Shown here piece after piece: positions 30,256 through 30,452 of a stretch of 30,452 bases of DNA. A program made the translations under genes and the position numbers. The notes below the pieces were generated by a model. That model was not told the DNA's origin and did no database searches. It was given only the letters and a program-made list of their open reading frames with translations. The stretch is from Smittium culicis (taxonomy: Eukaryota; Kickxellomycota; Harpellomycetes; Harpellales; Legeriomycetaceae), in contig LSSN01001111.1 of NCBI GenBank assembly GCA_001970855.1, positions 1 to 30,452 on the forward strand. The letters run 5' to 3'. Position 1 is the stretch's first letter; every line of letters starts with the position of its first letter.

Positions 30256-30452
30256 TAAATGGGAGATTCTTTATGAAGGAGTCATTTTATAGTATTAAGT
30301 GTTGCAGTGTAGAAATGTGAATTAAAAAATTATAGCCAATGAGCAAAATCATTTCTTTTTTATAGCAAAATAAAAATTTTACAATTAAAAGAATAAATAG
30401 AAAAAACGAAACGCCTTTTCAATGCCGCCAATAACATTTACATTTTTTATTG
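30256..30452. other. AT-rich end of window
   Basis: No coding, RNA or repeat feature was recognised in the last 200 bp, and no telomere-like repeat is present at this end. Confidence 0.6.

Noticed and set aside
1..30452. CRISPR arrays, bacterial operons or ribosome binding sites
   Set aside because: Spliced genes with GT-AG introns and a fungal zinc-cluster factor show a eukaryotic chromosome; no spaced direct repeats of CRISPR type are present.

Overview
The window reads as chromosomal DNA of an AT-rich, intron-rich fungus. Support comes from five complete protein genes: a Zn2Cys6 fungal transcription factor, a fungal-type HIS6, a 13-exon RPA large subunit, an RPAP1/Rba50-like protein and an aminoacylase-1-like enzyme. 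Introns are about 64-154 nt with GT...AG ends. Together with decayed DIRS-like retrotransposon sequence this suggests an early-diverging lineage (Harpellales/Kickxellomycotina-like is my guess, low confidence). ACY1-like and RFA1 both end at TGA and other genes at TAA, so the standard code applies.

Layout. 1-24: four copies of CTAAGA at the very edge, a possible telomere of unit TTAGTC. 0.2-3.7 kb: relics of a minus-strand DIRS-like element (RT and RNase H, start of the downstream region) plus a separate gag-like scrap, with heat-shock-element arrays at 231-248 and 3253-3337. 3.7-10.4 kb: very AT-rich, gene-free DNA with an 11-bp tandem repeat. 10.4-11.7 kb: a monocarboxylate-transporter-like MFS gene, open over 440 codons apart from two in-frame stops and with no ATG start (likely pseudogene). 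12.7-14.4 kb (-): M20 aminoacylase-1-like gene, 5 exons. 16.3-19.3 kb (-): RFA1/RPA70, 13 exons, 627 aa. 20.7-23.1 kb (-): RPAP1/Rba50-like, intronless. 24.1-25.6 kb (+): HIS6, 10 exons, 259 aa. 26.3-28.7 kb (-): Zn2Cys6 regulator, no intron in the part seen. 29.26-30.26 kb: a dense cluster of about 195-bp non-autonomous inverted-repeat elements.

The most distinctive unlabelled structure is that short repeat family. Its ends read TTAACCCTTTC...GAAAGGGTTAA. Full-length copies of 195-196 bp lie at 15177-15372, 23256-23450, 29258-29453 and 30060-30255. One copy appears inserted inside another at a TTAA of the host copy. This fits a piggyBac-like MITE (inference). The protein genes are unrelated housekeeping functions and do not form a pathway cluster. 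RPAP1 and HIS6 are divergent and share a 974-bp spacer that holds one MITE copy.
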